Below, one piece after another: positions 8,036-16,869 of a DNA stretch of 64,000 nt. The translations under genes were made by a program, and so were the position numbers. The notes under the pieces were generated by a model. It was not told the DNA's origin and did not search any database. It worked only from the letters and a program-made list of their open reading frames with translations. Position 1 is the first letter of the stretch; the number at the start of each line of letters is the position of its first letter. Source of the stretch: Cloacibacillus porcorum (GTDB taxonomy: Bacteria; Synergistota; Synergistia; Synergistales; Synergistaceae); NCBI RefSeq assembly GCF_001701045.1, contig NZ_CP016757.1, forward strand, positions 947,501 to 1,011,500, read 5' to 3'.

Positions 8036-9262
8036 ATGGGTTACGTAATCTTTAAAAACGCTACATTAATTGATGGTAATGGCGGAGATCCAAGATACAA
8101 CGTTTCAGTATTAGTAGAAAATAATATTATAAGAGAAGTTTCTGAATGTGGTATTTCTCTTCAGTCTGCGGATGTAATTGACTGCAAAGGAAATACTCTT
8201 ATGCCGGGATTGGTCGATGGGCATATGCATCTTGGTCTTATTGAGATTGAGGTTGTAGATATTGTTCGCAGGAATCCAATAGGCCTTATAGCTGCAAGAA
8301 TGTTTAGGAATATGCGTGAGTTGCTTGAACAGGGGTACACTTCAGCCCGCGATACTGGCGGGGCTGATGCCGGTTTTAGGCTTGCTATGGAAAATGGTGA
8401 GGCGGTAGGTCCTAGATTGAGGGTAAGCGGTCCATGTATAGCCCAGAGCGGCGGGCATGGAGACAATAGAGGACCGTCAGAATACCGCCCCTATTATGAG
8501 GGTAATATGGGGTTCAGATCACGTCTTGCTGACGGTGTACCTGAAGTTTTAAAGGCCTGCCGTGAAACATTGCGCGAAGGTGCAGATTTTATAAAAATTA
8601 TGGCATGTGGTGGGTGTGCCAGCCCGACTGGTGGCCCCAATGCCTGCCAGTATACGTTTGACGAGATGAAAGCCGCGGTGGATGTCGCTGATAATGCCGG
8701 TACATATGTTGCGGCACATTGTTATTCAGATAAGAGTATTAGCCGCTGTACAGAGGCGGGGATACTTACAATAGAACATGGCAATCTTCTTGAGAGGCCA
8801 ACTGCAAAATTGATGGCTCAAAAAGGAACCTACCTGGTGCCGACCCAGATTACCTATGAGATGGTGCTCGAACATGCGAAAGATAGCCTTTCCAAGTTTA
8901 TGTATGATAAATTCATTGCTGTAAATGACCGGGGATATGAGGCGATAAAAATTGCTATGGAGGAGGGCGTTAAGATAGGTGGCGGCAGCGACCTTACTGG
9001 ACGCAATACAAAGTATGCCTCTGGTGCCATTGCTTATCAGGCGAAGGCTCAGGGGGCGATGAACGCAATTGTTTCATTTACTAGGGTAAACGCTGAGATT
9101 ATGGGTATGTCGGAGCAAATTGGCACAATCGAAGAAGGAAAACTTGCAGACATTATATTGGTTAACGACGATCCATTAAAGAATATAGATCTTTTCAAAA
9201 ATCCCAAAGATAATATTTTAGTTATTATGCAGGATGGAAAGCTTTATAAGAAAATGATTTAA
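8036..9262 (+). CDS. Metal-dependent amidohydrolase, Xaa-Pro dipeptidase/imidazolonepropionase-like
   Basis: A 408-aa amidohydrolase-superfamily enzyme of the subgroup that contains prolidase-like and Xaa-Arg/Lys dipeptidases. Metal ligands are visible: the HxH pair in VDGHMHLGL (about residues 60-68), a likely carboxylated Lys in ADFIKIMACGG, His in VAAHCYS and IEHGN, and Asp in GGGSDLTG. ATG 8036 is chosen with AAGGGTGG upstream; the in-frame GTG at 8024 has no site. In this cluster it may release a proline- or hydroxyproline-type residue from a dipeptide or cyclic amide before the reductase and GRE steps. That role is inferred from neighbours. Confidence 0.88.
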   Translation: MGYVIFKNATLIDGNGGDPRYNVSVLVENNIIREVSECGISLQSADVIDCKGNTLMPGLVDGHMHLGLIEIEVVDIVRRNPIGLIAARMFRNMRELLEQGYTSARDTGGADAGFRLAMENGEAVGPRLRVSGPCIAQSGGHGDNRGPSEYRPYYEGNMGFRSRLADGVPEVLKACRETLREGADFIKIMACGGCASPTGGPNACQYTFDEMKAAVDVADNAGTYVAAHCYSDKSISRCTEAGILTIEHGNLLERPTAKLMAQKGTYLVPTQITYEMVLEHAKDSLSKFMYDKFIAVNDRGYEAIKIAMEEGVKIGGGSDLTGRNTKYASGAIAYQAKAQGAMNAIVSFTRVNAEIMGMSEQIGTIEEGKLADIILVNDDPLKNIDLFKNPKDNILVIMQDGKLYKKMI

Positions 9263-9294
9263 CGAGCTACGTAGTATAGAGAGGAGTGCAAGAT

Positions 9295-10728
9295 ATGCAG
9301 GAACACATTTCAAACAATCCCGAAGCTATGGCGAATGCTCCAAAAGGTATAAAAATTCCTCACGTATGGACTATCATTCTCTTTTGTCTTATTGCAGCCG
9401 GTCTAATGACATGGATTGTGCCAGCCGGTATGTATGACCGTATAGAAGTAGCTGGACGCAAGGTCGTGGACCCAACCACTTTCCATTTTATTGCGCGGAC
9501 GCCTGTTGGTATCTTCAACTGGTTTGTCTGCATCATAGAGGGTATGACGCAGTCTATGCCTATTATGTGCATGGTTCTCTGTCCTATAGCCGCTACCGAT
9601 ATTTATATTCAGAGCGGCACAATGGAAAAGATGATAGGCTGGATACTCAGGACTTGCCACAGCGATAAAATCGTTATGTTTGGCCTAATGCTCTTTTTCG
9701 CATGCAGAGGAGCGATGGGGGCCATGGAACATCATATACCGTTTGTGCCCCTGGCTATAAGCATATCGCTCATATGCGGATACGATGTGATGGTGGGGCT
9801 CCTGCTGGTGTTTATGCCGACCTTTGTCTCTTTTGCGGTAGGGCCGCTTAATATATATACAGTAGCGGTAGCACAGGGAATATCAGGACTGCCGCTTTAT
9901 TCCGCGATGGCCTTTCGTGTGGGGATATGGGTGGTTTGCTGCGGCATAACGATGTGGTACATATTCCGGTATGCAAACAGGGTAAAGGCTGACCCGTCTA
10001 AGAGTGTTACCGGGTTCGTCAATCCGTCCTCTGCCGCAGGGAATAAAGATATTGATGATATACGCGACCAGAGGATGACGGTGCGCCAAAAGATACTAAT
10101 GCTAATGTTTCTCGTTACAACGGTATTGCAGATGGTAGGACCGATAAAGTTCAACTGGGGTTTCTCAGAGATAGCCGCTTTGTGGCTGATGTCGGGACTT
10201 CTTGCTGGAGTTGTCGCTGGATATAATAATGAAAAAATATGCGAGGTCTTTGTTCGCAGCTGGACGCCTGATATCCTTGTAGGTACGTTTTGCATTGGTT
10301 TTGCCCGTGCGGTTTCTGTGGTTCTTACAAAGGGCAATGTGCTTGATACAATAATCTATGCACTCTCGATTCCACTCAAGCAAATACCTATCTCATTTTC
10401 AGCTATAGGGATGTACTTTACACAATCGATAATTAATTTTTTCGTTCCGTCAGGAAGCGGTCAGGCTACTGTGACTATGCCGATAATGGCACCTCTAGCC
10501 GACATTATCGGCATGACGAGGCAGACTGCGGTTGTAGCCTTTCAGCTTGGTGATGGGCTGACAAATATGATAATACCAACATTTGGTACGCTCATTATCT
10601 ATATAAGTATTGCTAAAGTTGACTATAAGACATATATAAAGTGGGTATACCCTCTTTACTTTATGCTTGTAGGTGTTGCCTGTGTTTCACTGTTAGCTGC
10701 AACGGCAATGAAACTTGGACCATTTTAA
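9295..10728 (+). CDS. YfcC-family membrane transporter
   Basis: A 477-aa polytopic carrier of the YfcC/DcuC-like superfamily, many members of which move amino acids or dicarboxylates. The IVPAGMYDR segment after TM1, the GRKVVDPTTFHF loop and the conserved GYDVMVGLLLVFMP and FVPSGSGQATVTMPIMAPLADIIGMTRQTAV region (the latter about residues 375-415) are typical. About 11-12 hydrophobic segments are visible. ATG 9295 follows GAGGAG with good spacing; a GTG at 9286 overlaps that site. It probably imports the substrate of the neighbouring amidohydrolase or GRE. Confidence 0.88.
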   Translation: MQEHISNNPEAMANAPKGIKIPHVWTIILFCLIAAGLMTWIVPAGMYDRIEVAGRKVVDPTTFHFIARTPVGIFNWFVCIIEGMTQSMPIMCMVLCPIAATDIYIQSGTMEKMIGWILRTCHSDKIVMFGLMLFFACRGAMGAMEHHIPFVPLAISISLICGYDVMVGLLLVFMPTFVSFAVGPLNIYTVAVAQGISGLPLYSAMAFRVGIWVVCCGITMWYIFRYANRVKADPSKSVTGFVNPSSAAGNKDIDDIRDQRMTVRQKILMLMFLVTTVLQMVGPIKFNWGFSEIAALWLMSGLLAGVVAGYNNEKICEVFVRSWTPDILVGTFCIGFARAVSVVLTKGNVLDTIIYALSIPLKQIPISFSAIGMYFTQSIINFFVPSGSGQATVTMPIMAPLADIIGMTRQTAVVAFQLGDGLTNMIIPTFGTLIIYISIAKVDYKTYIKWVYPLYFMLVGVACVSLLAATAMKLGPF

Positions 10729-10789
10729 TAAGATGTAGACACCGGAAATAAGTATACTGAAGAAAAACAACTATTCAGGAGGTACAATA

Positions 10790-11572
10790 ATGATTGTAAA
10801 TGACAAGGTAGGATTTATAGGAACTGGTGGAATTGCCACTGCACTTGCGAAAGGTTTCTGTTCGTCGTCAGATTTTCAAGGAAAGGTTTTTGTCTTTGAT
10901 ATAAATGAAGCGAGGACAGCTGCTCTTAAAGCTCTATATCCTGAAAAGATTATCGTTGCTTCTTCAAACCAAGAGCTTGTAGATAATGCAGATATCGTGT
11001 TTCCTACGCTTTTACCGACAGTGCTTGAAAAAGTGGCTCCAGGTATAAACTTTAGAAGGGAAAATCATATCATACATATTGCTGCTGGGACAAAAATTGC
11101 CAAAGCCGCACCGTGGTTTGCTCCATCCGAAAGTGTAGTAAGGGCGGTACCGTTGCCATTTGCGGCAAGAAGGATAGGTCCTGTGGTGCTCTTTGGTGAT
11201 GATAAGGTTAGCTATGATCTGCTTTCTCTCCTCGGTGCCGTTGTAAAGGTAAATACTGAGAAGGATCTTGAAGTTCTTGCTGCAGTTACAGGTATCATGG
11301 TTCCCTATTATGGTCTAGTCGGAGAAGTTGTACGATGGTGTATGACAAAAGGCCTTGATTTTAAGAGCGCCCTCAATTATACGACATATATGAACGAGGC
11401 TTTGTCTACTTTGATGCGCCAGGAGTGCACGGAAGATATCGAGGCGTTTATGCTTGAAAATACAACTCCTAATGGAATGAACGAACTTGGCTGGAATGAG
11501 ATGAAAGCGACTGATGGCTACAAGCCGTGGAGAGATTCGCTGGAAAAGATAGGCAGACATTACGATCTTTAA
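10790..11572 (+). CDS. Divergent pyrroline-5-carboxylate reductase-like oxidoreductase
   Basis: A 260-aa ProC-superfamily protein. The N-terminal Rossmann motif GFIGTGGIATALAKGF binds NAD(P)H and the C-terminal helical dimer domain contains TTPNGMNE at the position of the usual TSPGGT substrate loop. ProC reduces 1-pyrroline-5-carboxylate to proline. A HypD-type dehydratase makes exactly that imine, and such a GRE lies two genes downstream, so the pairing is meaningful. Its sequence is far from the second ProC at 18249-19067, suggesting a related but different imine substrate. AGGAGG precedes the ATG; a strong terminator follows. Confidence 0.82.
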   Translation: MIVNDKVGFIGTGGIATALAKGFCSSSDFQGKVFVFDINEARTAALKALYPEKIIVASSNQELVDNADIVFPTLLPTVLEKVAPGINFRRENHIIHIAAGTKIAKAAPWFAPSESVVRAVPLPFAARRIGPVVLFGDDKVSYDLLSLLGAVVKVNTEKDLEVLAAVTGIMVPYYGLVGEVVRWCMTKGLDFKSALNYTTYMNEALSTLMRQECTEDIEAFMLENTTPNGMNELGWNEMKATDGYKPWRDSLEKIGRHYDL

Positions 11573-11587
11573 TGATATGTGTTAATA

Positions 11588-11630
11588 AAAAAACAGTCCT
11601 CCAGAAAAGTAGAGGGGGACTGTTTTTTTT
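11588..11630 (+). terminator. Intrinsic terminator after the ProC-like gene
   Basis: The stem ACAGTCCTCC / GGGGGACTGT flanks an 11-nt loop, with an A-run before and a run of eight T after. It splits the island into an SDR-to-reductase unit and a GlcG/GRE unit. Confidence 0.9.
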
Positions 11631-11677
11631 ATCATAGTGTGGTATGGAACCTTTTTTATTAGAAGGAGAAGGAAGAT

Positions 11678-12070
11678 ATGGCAATAAACCTTGAAAAAGC
11701 CTTACAAATTATGACTAGAGCTAGATTGGCGTCGGAGAAGATGGGAGTACTTATGTCGTTTGCGATTTTTAATGACAAGCAGGATTTAATATTGTTTATG
11801 CGAATGGATGGTTCCTCTGGAGAGAGTGTTAGGCTTGCCCAGCTAAAAGCTCTTACATGTTTAAAATTATGTGAGAATACAGATAATCTGGCATATTTAG
11901 TAAATAAGGAAAATGGTGTTTTGCGCGGCATCCGTTATGATAACGCGATTTCTCTTATTGGCGGTGGAAAATTAATCTGTGACAACGGTACTATTATTGG
12001 AGCTATAGGAGTAAGCGGCGGAAGCGAAACGCAGGATATTGAGGTTGCGGCTGCGGCTCTGGTAAGTTGA
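11678..12070 (+). CDS. GlcG/HbpS-family protein (heme-degrading-domain-like)
   Basis: A 130-aa single-domain protein of the GlcG/HbpS family (formerly DUF336). The family signature is visible as GGGKLICDNGTIIGAIGVSGGSETQD (given here only as landmarks: GGGKL, then GAIGVSGG) near residues 95-120, followed by an Ala-rich helix. Biochemical roles in the family include heme binding, but many members sit in catabolic operons (for example glycolate, diols) with no defined role. It lies between the reductase and the GRE and has GAAGGAGAAGG upstream. Confidence 0.8.
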   Translation: MAINLEKALQIMTRARLASEKMGVLMSFAIFNDKQDLILFMRMDGSSGESVRLAQLKALTCLKLCENTDNLAYLVNKENGVLRGIRYDNAISLIGGGKLICDNGTIIGAIGVSGGSETQDIEVAAAALVS

Positions 12071-12078
12071 ATAGTAGG

Positions 12079-12108
12079 TTGACAATTTTGATAAGTATAG
12101 TGTAAAAT
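12079..12108 (+). promoter_or_regulatory. Promoter of the GRE-activase-GntR unit
   Basis: TTGACA (12079-12084) and TAAAAT (12103-12108) are spaced by 18 nt, 66 nt before the GRE start. The half-site TATAGAATCC just downstream matches one arm of the palindrome at 7126-7148. Confidence 0.6.
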
Positions 12109-12174
12109 TAATTATAGAATCCTAAAATATTAATTGGCTCCTAAATTTATTAAAAGAGTGTTGGGGGAATTAAC

Positions 12175-14598
12175 ATGGAATGTAAAGCTATGGGACAAAT
12201 AAAAAGCGAACCAGCCTATATGACGAGAATCAATTTCTTGAAAGAGAGGGTTCTAAACACGCGTCCGGAAATGGACCTTGAAAATGCCAGAATCCTGACG
12301 GAAAGTTTTCTGGAGACGGGAGGGCTTCCTTGGCACGTACGCAAAGCTAAAGCAGTAAAAAAACAGTGCGAAGAAAAGACTGTAAAAATATGGGATAAAG
12401 AACTCATTGTTGGCTGTTCAGGAAGTAAGATACGAGCTGGTATTCTTTGCGCTGATACCTGCTGGTCTGTTCTTGATGACGAACTAGATACAATAAGCAC
12501 GCGCCGTTACGATCCATTTTACCTTAGGAATGAAGACAGACAGCTTTTTCTTGACGTTATAAAACCTTTTTGGAAAGGACGTTCAAACTATGAAGAATGG
12601 CTTGCTCAAATTCCAGGCGATGTCAAAGCATTGAGGGATAACGGCGTCATATATATTGACCGTAAAGCAGTACGAGGCTGGGGAGAGACTACAGCAGGAT
12701 ATTCAGATATAATAAACAAAGGTATAAAAAAGATATGTGAAGAAATAAGAGAGCGTAAATTAAAACTCGACATGACCGTTCCCGGGGATTATGTGAAGAT
12801 GACTTATCTTGATGCACTACTTATCGCCGGTGAAGGAATAATAGCTTTAGCTGAAAGATATTCGGCAGAGGCGGCTGGCTTAGCTGCTGTAGAAAAAGAT
12901 CTTGAGCGTAAGCGTGAACTTCTTGAAATATCCAGGATATGTGCTAAAGTTCCCGCTTATCCGGCAGAGACATTTCATGAAGCCATCCAGTCTTTCTATT
13001 TTTATCAAATATGTATATTTATGGAACAAAATGCCGCCAGCTACAACCCAGGCCGTATGGACCAATATCTTTACCCTTTTTACAAGGCTGATATCGAGGC
13101 CGGACGCTTGACAAAAGAAAGGGCTCAGGAGTTGTTGGATTGCCTGTGGGTAAAATTTGCTGAGCCTTGTCTTTTTCAGGATAAGATAACGGCAGAATTT
13201 GCCGCTGGCTATCCCATGTTTCAAAATGTTACGGTTGGTGGAGTTGATACGGCGGGAAGAAACGCCGTAAACGAACTTTCATATATGATCCTGCAGGCGA
13301 CAATGGATGTGCGGCTGTATCAGCCGTCACTTTCTGTTCGTTATAGCCTGGCAAAAAATCCAAATTCTTTTTTGCGCAAAATTGTGGAACTTATAAAGCT
13401 GGGGACTGGTTTTCCTGCTTTCCATAATGATGATATAGGCATACGGATGTTAATGAATAAGGGCGTTCCGCTTAGAGAAGCTTTTGATTGGAATCCGAGT
13501 GGATGTGTCGAGACTAATCTTGAAGGAAGGCTGCGCGCATATACGGCCTTAGCAGATATAAATTTAGGCGCGATGGTCGAGTTTACCCTTCTTAACGGGC
13601 GGTGTCGCAAGTCAGGGTTAGATATATCTATCCAGACAGGTGTCCCTGAGGAATTTAAGGACTTTGAAGCGTTTTGTAATGCGCTTAAAAGGCAGCTTGC
13701 TTATGCTGTGCGTACTGTCGTGAAGGGGAGCCATTTGATAGATGAAATAGGTTTTAATCGTACAGTCCCTGCTCTTTCTCTTAGTTTCAAAGAGTGTGTA
13801 CAGAGCGCGATGGACTACGCTTGGGGCGGTGCCAAATACAATACCGGCAACGGAATAATCCTCATTGGAATTGCTGACCTCATTAATAGTATGGCTGCTA
13901 TCAAGCACCTTATCTATGATACGAAACAGATTTCAATGAGTCAGCTGCTTAGTGCTCTTGATTCGAATTTTGAAAATTCCCCTGAAATACTCAGACTATG
14001 CAAAGATGCTCCCAAATATGGCAATGATGTTGAGTGGGTAGACAACATGGCAGCTGAGATCTTTACGTATATTGCAGACGAGATAGAGAGCTATAAAAGC
14101 CGTTTTGGAACGATGACCCCTGGTATACTGCCAGTTTCAGGTAACACCCCCTTTGGTCTTGAGGTAGGAGCTCTCCCCTCTGGAAGACTGGCATGGAAAC
14201 CTCTTGCTGATGGTGTCAGCCCTAATGGTGGTACGGATTTTGAGGGGCCAAGTGCTGTTCTTAAATCCGTGGCGAAGCTTCCTCACGATCGATTTGTACA
14301 GGGAACCTTGTTGAATATGAAGATAGAACCCACTCTCTTTTCTACTGAGGCAGGGATACAAAACGTGATGGCTCTTCTGAAAACGCTATGTTCCCTTAAT
14401 ATTTTTCATGTTCAATTTAATGTCATAGATCAACACAAACTAATTGATGCACAGAAACATCCGGAGGAGTATAAAGGGTTACTCGTAAGAGTCGCTGGCT
14501 ACACTGCATACTTTACTGAGCTGGGCAAGGACGTACAGGACGAGATTATTGGCCGTACAATACAAAGCTCTCTGTCTTCGCCGCTGTCATGTGGTTAA
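12175..14598 (+). CDS. Glycyl radical enzyme, HypD-like dehydratase family (GRE1)
   Basis: A full-length glycyl radical enzyme of 807 aa. The thiyl-radical cysteine and partner glutamate are in SGCVET (Cys444, Glu446) and the glycyl radical motif is RVAGYTAYF with Gly775 close to the C-terminus. The C-x-E pair is typical of GRE eliminases and decarboxylases and excludes pyruvate formate-lyase, which has adjacent cysteines. As I recall it, HypD (4-hydroxyproline dehydratase) shares SGCVET and the GGARYNT-like segment (here GGAKYNTGNG). The P5C-reductase-like and prolidase-like neighbours fit a hydroxyproline-type substrate. It is a close paralogue of GRE3 at 37174 (about two thirds identical by eye). 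GGGGGAA precedes the ATG. Exact substrate unknown. Confidence 0.92.
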   Translation: MECKAMGQIKSEPAYMTRINFLKERVLNTRPEMDLENARILTESFLETGGLPWHVRKAKAVKKQCEEKTVKIWDKELIVGCSGSKIRAGILCADTCWSVLDDELDTISTRRYDPFYLRNEDRQLFLDVIKPFWKGRSNYEEWLAQIPGDVKALRDNGVIYIDRKAVRGWGETTAGYSDIINKGIKKICEEIRERKLKLDMTVPGDYVKMTYLDALLIAGEGIIALAERYSAEAAGLAAVEKDLERKRELLEISRICAKVPAYPAETFHEAIQSFYFYQICIFMEQNAASYNPGRMDQYLYPFYKADIEAGRLTKERAQELLDCLWVKFAEPCLFQDKITAEFAAGYPMFQNVTVGGVDTAGRNAVNELSYMILQATMDVRLYQPSLSVRYSLAKNPNSFLRKIVELIKLGTGFPAFHNDDIGIRMLMNKGVPLREAFDWNPSGCVETNLEGRLRAYTALADINLGAMVEFTLLNGRCRKSGLDISIQTGVPEEFKDFEAFCNALKRQLAYAVRTVVKGSHLIDEIGFNRTVPALSLSFKECVQSAMDYAWGGAKYNTGNGIILIGIADLINSMAAIKHLIYDTKQISMSQLLSALDSNFENSPEILRLCKDAPKYGNDVEWVDNMAAEIFTYIADEIESYKSRFGTMTPGILPVSGNTPFGLEVGALPSGRLAWKPLADGVSPNGGTDFEGPSAVLKSVAKLPHDRFVQGTLLNMKIEPTLFSTEAGIQNVMALLKTLCSLNIFHVQFNVIDQHKLIDAQKHPEEYKGLLVRVAGYTAYFTELGKDVQDEIIGRTIQSSLSSPLSCG

Positions 14599-14604
14599 GC
14601 CGTT

Positions 14605-15531
14605 ATGAAGGTTACGGGAGCGGTTTTAAGAATTGAGAGGAGTTCAAGCTATGATGGAGAAGGGCTGCGAACGGTAATATTTCTGAAAGGTTGCCCTATG
14701 TCATGTTTATGGTGCTCGACCCCAGAATCACAAAAGTTTACAAACGAAGTTGGCTGTGATGACTCTAAATGCCTTCGCTGTGGTTTATGTGCTAAGTTAT
14801 GTCCAAATAATGCTTTGCAGCCGGACACGGAAGGCGTTCCTCGTAGCATTGATGGCAGGTGCAGAGGCTGCGGAGAATGTCGTAAAAATTGTCCTGTCCA
14901 GGCAATTTCGCTATATGGAAATAATATGACAGCCGAAGAAGTGGTAACGGAGATAGAAAAGGACGAAGTTTTCTATTTTCATTCAAAAGGAGGTTTTACA
15001 TTTAGTGGAGGCGAGGCTTTTGCGCAGCCGGAATTTGTCTCTGAAGTTTTCCGCCTTGCCCTTGAACGTGGAATAAATGGGACCGTAGAGACAAGCGCTT
15101 GTGTGCCGTGGGGTAATGTGGAGAAAGTGTTGCCGTGGGTATCGAGGCTATATATCGACATTAAACACATGGACTCAGCATGCCATCGAAGATTGACTGG
15201 CCTTGGAAATGAACTCGTTCTTGAGAATATAAAAAGGATTGATAGCTGCGGTATGCAGATAGTCATAAGAGTTCCAGTTATACCATCAGTCAATGATTCT
15301 GTGGAAAATATCGTTGCCACAGCGGAGTTCTGCGCACAATTGAAGAATATTGTAGAGTTTGAACTCCTGTCGTACCATAAACTTGGAATGATAACCTATA
15401 AGAAACTCGGTAGAAAAATGGCCCTCAAAGATATAGAACCCCCTTCATATGAGGATATGTTGCGTATAGGGGAACACGTTAAATTGACGCTGCCAAACCT
15501 CTCTGTTAAAATAAACGGTGGTGAAATTTAA
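14605..15531 (+). CDS. Glycyl radical enzyme activase with ferredoxin-like insert (partner of GRE1)
   Basis: A 308-aa radical-SAM activase that installs the glycyl radical on the adjacent GRE. The radical-SAM cluster cysteines are Cys30, Cys34 and Cys37 in GCPMSCLWC. Two further cysteine sets (CLRCGLCAKLCP and CRGCGECRKNCP, about residues 53-95) build two auxiliary [4Fe-4S] clusters. The GGE motif (FTFSGGEAFAQPEF) contacts SAM. It lies 6 nt after GRE1 and is clearly its dedicated activase. Confidence 0.95.
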   Translation: MKVTGAVLRIERSSSYDGEGLRTVIFLKGCPMSCLWCSTPESQKFTNEVGCDDSKCLRCGLCAKLCPNNALQPDTEGVPRSIDGRCRGCGECRKNCPVQAISLYGNNMTAEEVVTEIEKDEVFYFHSKGGFTFSGGEAFAQPEFVSEVFRLALERGINGTVETSACVPWGNVEKVLPWVSRLYIDIKHMDSACHRRLTGLGNELVLENIKRIDSCGMQIVIRVPVIPSVNDSVENIVATAEFCAQLKNIVEFELLSYHKLGMITYKKLGRKMALKDIEPPSYEDMLRIGEHVKLTLPNLSVKINGGEI

Positions 15532-15550
15532 GACAGAAGGGTGCATAAAT

Positions 15551-16234
15551 ATGGATCCGGTATTAAATAAAGATGATGCTTTGTATACGCAGATTTATGA
15601 TATATTGAAAAACCGTATAATGCGTGTCGAGTATTATCCTGGTTCCTTTCTGACAGAAGCATCTGTCGCTAAAGAATTAAATACTAGTCGTATGCCTGTT
15701 CGTGTAGCGATGCGTAAATTAGAGAGCGAAGGCTGGCTCATCGCCGATTTCAGAAAAAAAATACGGGTCCGTGATATAACCGTTAAAGATGTTCGTGAGA
15801 TATACCAATTGCGTAAACTTTTGGAGGTTTCTGCTCTCAAGGAAATATTTGATACTGGGCGTACGTGGGAATATTCTTTTAAGTTTGAAGAGTGTTTAGT
15901 TAGACTTAGAAGTTCTGTAAATGACCAATACCAGTGGGATTTTTATGAGACGGCCTTTCATAGAGAGATAGTCAAAGCTTTGGACAGTGAGAGGATAGAC
16001 CGGATATATAGGAATAATCAAGACGAGCTTATTCGTATAGGGATGCTATGCGACAAGCAGCCGGCCCATTATGAGGTTATGCATGACAGTATTGACGTGT
16101 TTTTTCATGCAGTCAGGGAAATGGATTTTAACAGAGCTCTTGATATTTTAAACAGAGATCATATAGAGCTTGGATATCAAATGGGCATAGAGAGGATCGG
16201 GGAGATCGAAAAGCAGCAGTTAAGAACCAAATGA
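15551..16234 (+). CDS. GntR-family transcriptional regulator (FCD-type)
   Basis: A 227-aa regulator with an N-terminal winged helix (YTQIYDILKNRIMRVEYYPG, then LTEASVAKELNTSRMPVRVA) and a C-terminal helical ligand domain of the FadR/FCD type with histidines (about residues 130-205) for metal and ligand binding. The start at 15551 is supported by AGAAGGG upstream; a GTG at 15518 would overlap the activase gene. It is the likely local regulator of the island through the ATAGAATC-type sites at 7126-7148 and 12113-12122. Confidence 0.88.
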   Translation: MDPVLNKDDALYTQIYDILKNRIMRVEYYPGSFLTEASVAKELNTSRMPVRVAMRKLESEGWLIADFRKKIRVRDITVKDVREIYQLRKLLEVSALKEIFDTGRTWEYSFKFEECLVRLRSSVNDQYQWDFYETAFHREIVKALDSERIDRIYRNNQDELIRIGMLCDKQPAHYEVMHDSIDVFFHAVREMDFNRALDILNRDHIELGYQMGIERIGEIEKQQLRTK

Positions 16235-16271
16235 CCTTTCCTCCGAACTATGCTGATGGGGGGATAATATA

Positions 16272-16808
16272 TTGAATATCAGCGAAATAAATAGTGGTGT
16301 CCCTAGTGACGAACGTGGAGAGTTGGAAACGAAGGTATATAAAGTTCTGATTGAACTTGGGATTCCATTTGAGCGGGTAGATAATGATTCTGTAGAATCC
16401 ATGGAATCATGTGTCGAGATAAGTAATAAGCTTGGTGCTGAGATTAGAAAAAGTGTACTGGTGTGCGATAGAAAAAAAGTCAACTTTTACCTAGTTATAA
16501 TGCCAGCTGGAAAATCTTTTAATACAAAGGCTTTCTGTGAAAAGATGGAGTGTTCTCGTGTGTCATTTGCGCCTGCGGAATGTATGGAAGAGTACCTTGG
16601 CGTACGGCCAGGTACAGCTACGGTAATGAGTCTATTAAATGATGGAAGGAAAAAAGTCAAGATTATCATTGACAAAGAGGTTGCAGAGAGCGATTGGTTT
16701 GCCTGTAATCCAGGTGCCAATACGGCGCACATCAAAATCAAGACAGAATACCTGCTGAATAAGTTTTTACCCTATACTGGACATCACCCTATTGTCATAG
16801 ATTTATAG
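16272..16808 (+). CDS. ProX/YbaK-family aminoacyl-tRNA deacylase (trans-editing)
   Basis: A 178-aa member of the YbaK/ProX (INS) family that hydrolyses mischarged tRNAs, notably tRNA-Pro. The conserved core KSVLVCDRKKVNFYLVIMPA, then KSFNTKAF, RPGTATVMSLLND and GHHP near the C-terminus match ProX/PrdX-type proteins. The start is a TTG at 16272, 9 nt after a strong GGGGGG-type site; no ATG is suitably placed. In clostridia PrdX sits with proline reductase genes; here it closes a cluster with a HypD-like GRE and a P5C-reductase-like protein. That suggests it removes a proline analogue or alanine wrongly charged on tRNA-Pro. Confidence 0.85.
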   Translation: MNISEINSGVPSDERGELETKVYKVLIELGIPFERVDNDSVESMESCVEISNKLGAEIRKSVLVCDRKKVNFYLVIMPAGKSFNTKAFCEKMECSRVSFAPAECMEEYLGVRPGTATVMSLLNDGRKKVKIIIDKEVAESDWFACNPGANTAHIKIKTEYLLNKFLPYTGHHPIVIDL

Positions 16809-16830
16809 AGAGAAAGCATAGTGCTATGAT

Positions 16831-16869
16831 AAAAAATGAAGTTCTAATAACTTTGGAACTTCATTTTTT
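16831..16869. terminator. Bidirectional intrinsic terminator
   Basis: A perfect 14-bp stem (AAAAAATGAAGTTC and its complement) with an 11-nt loop and A/T tracts on both sides. It can stop the deacylase transcript and the oppositely transcribed MFS gene, whose stop codon (16868-16870) overlaps the hairpin. Confidence 0.92.
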
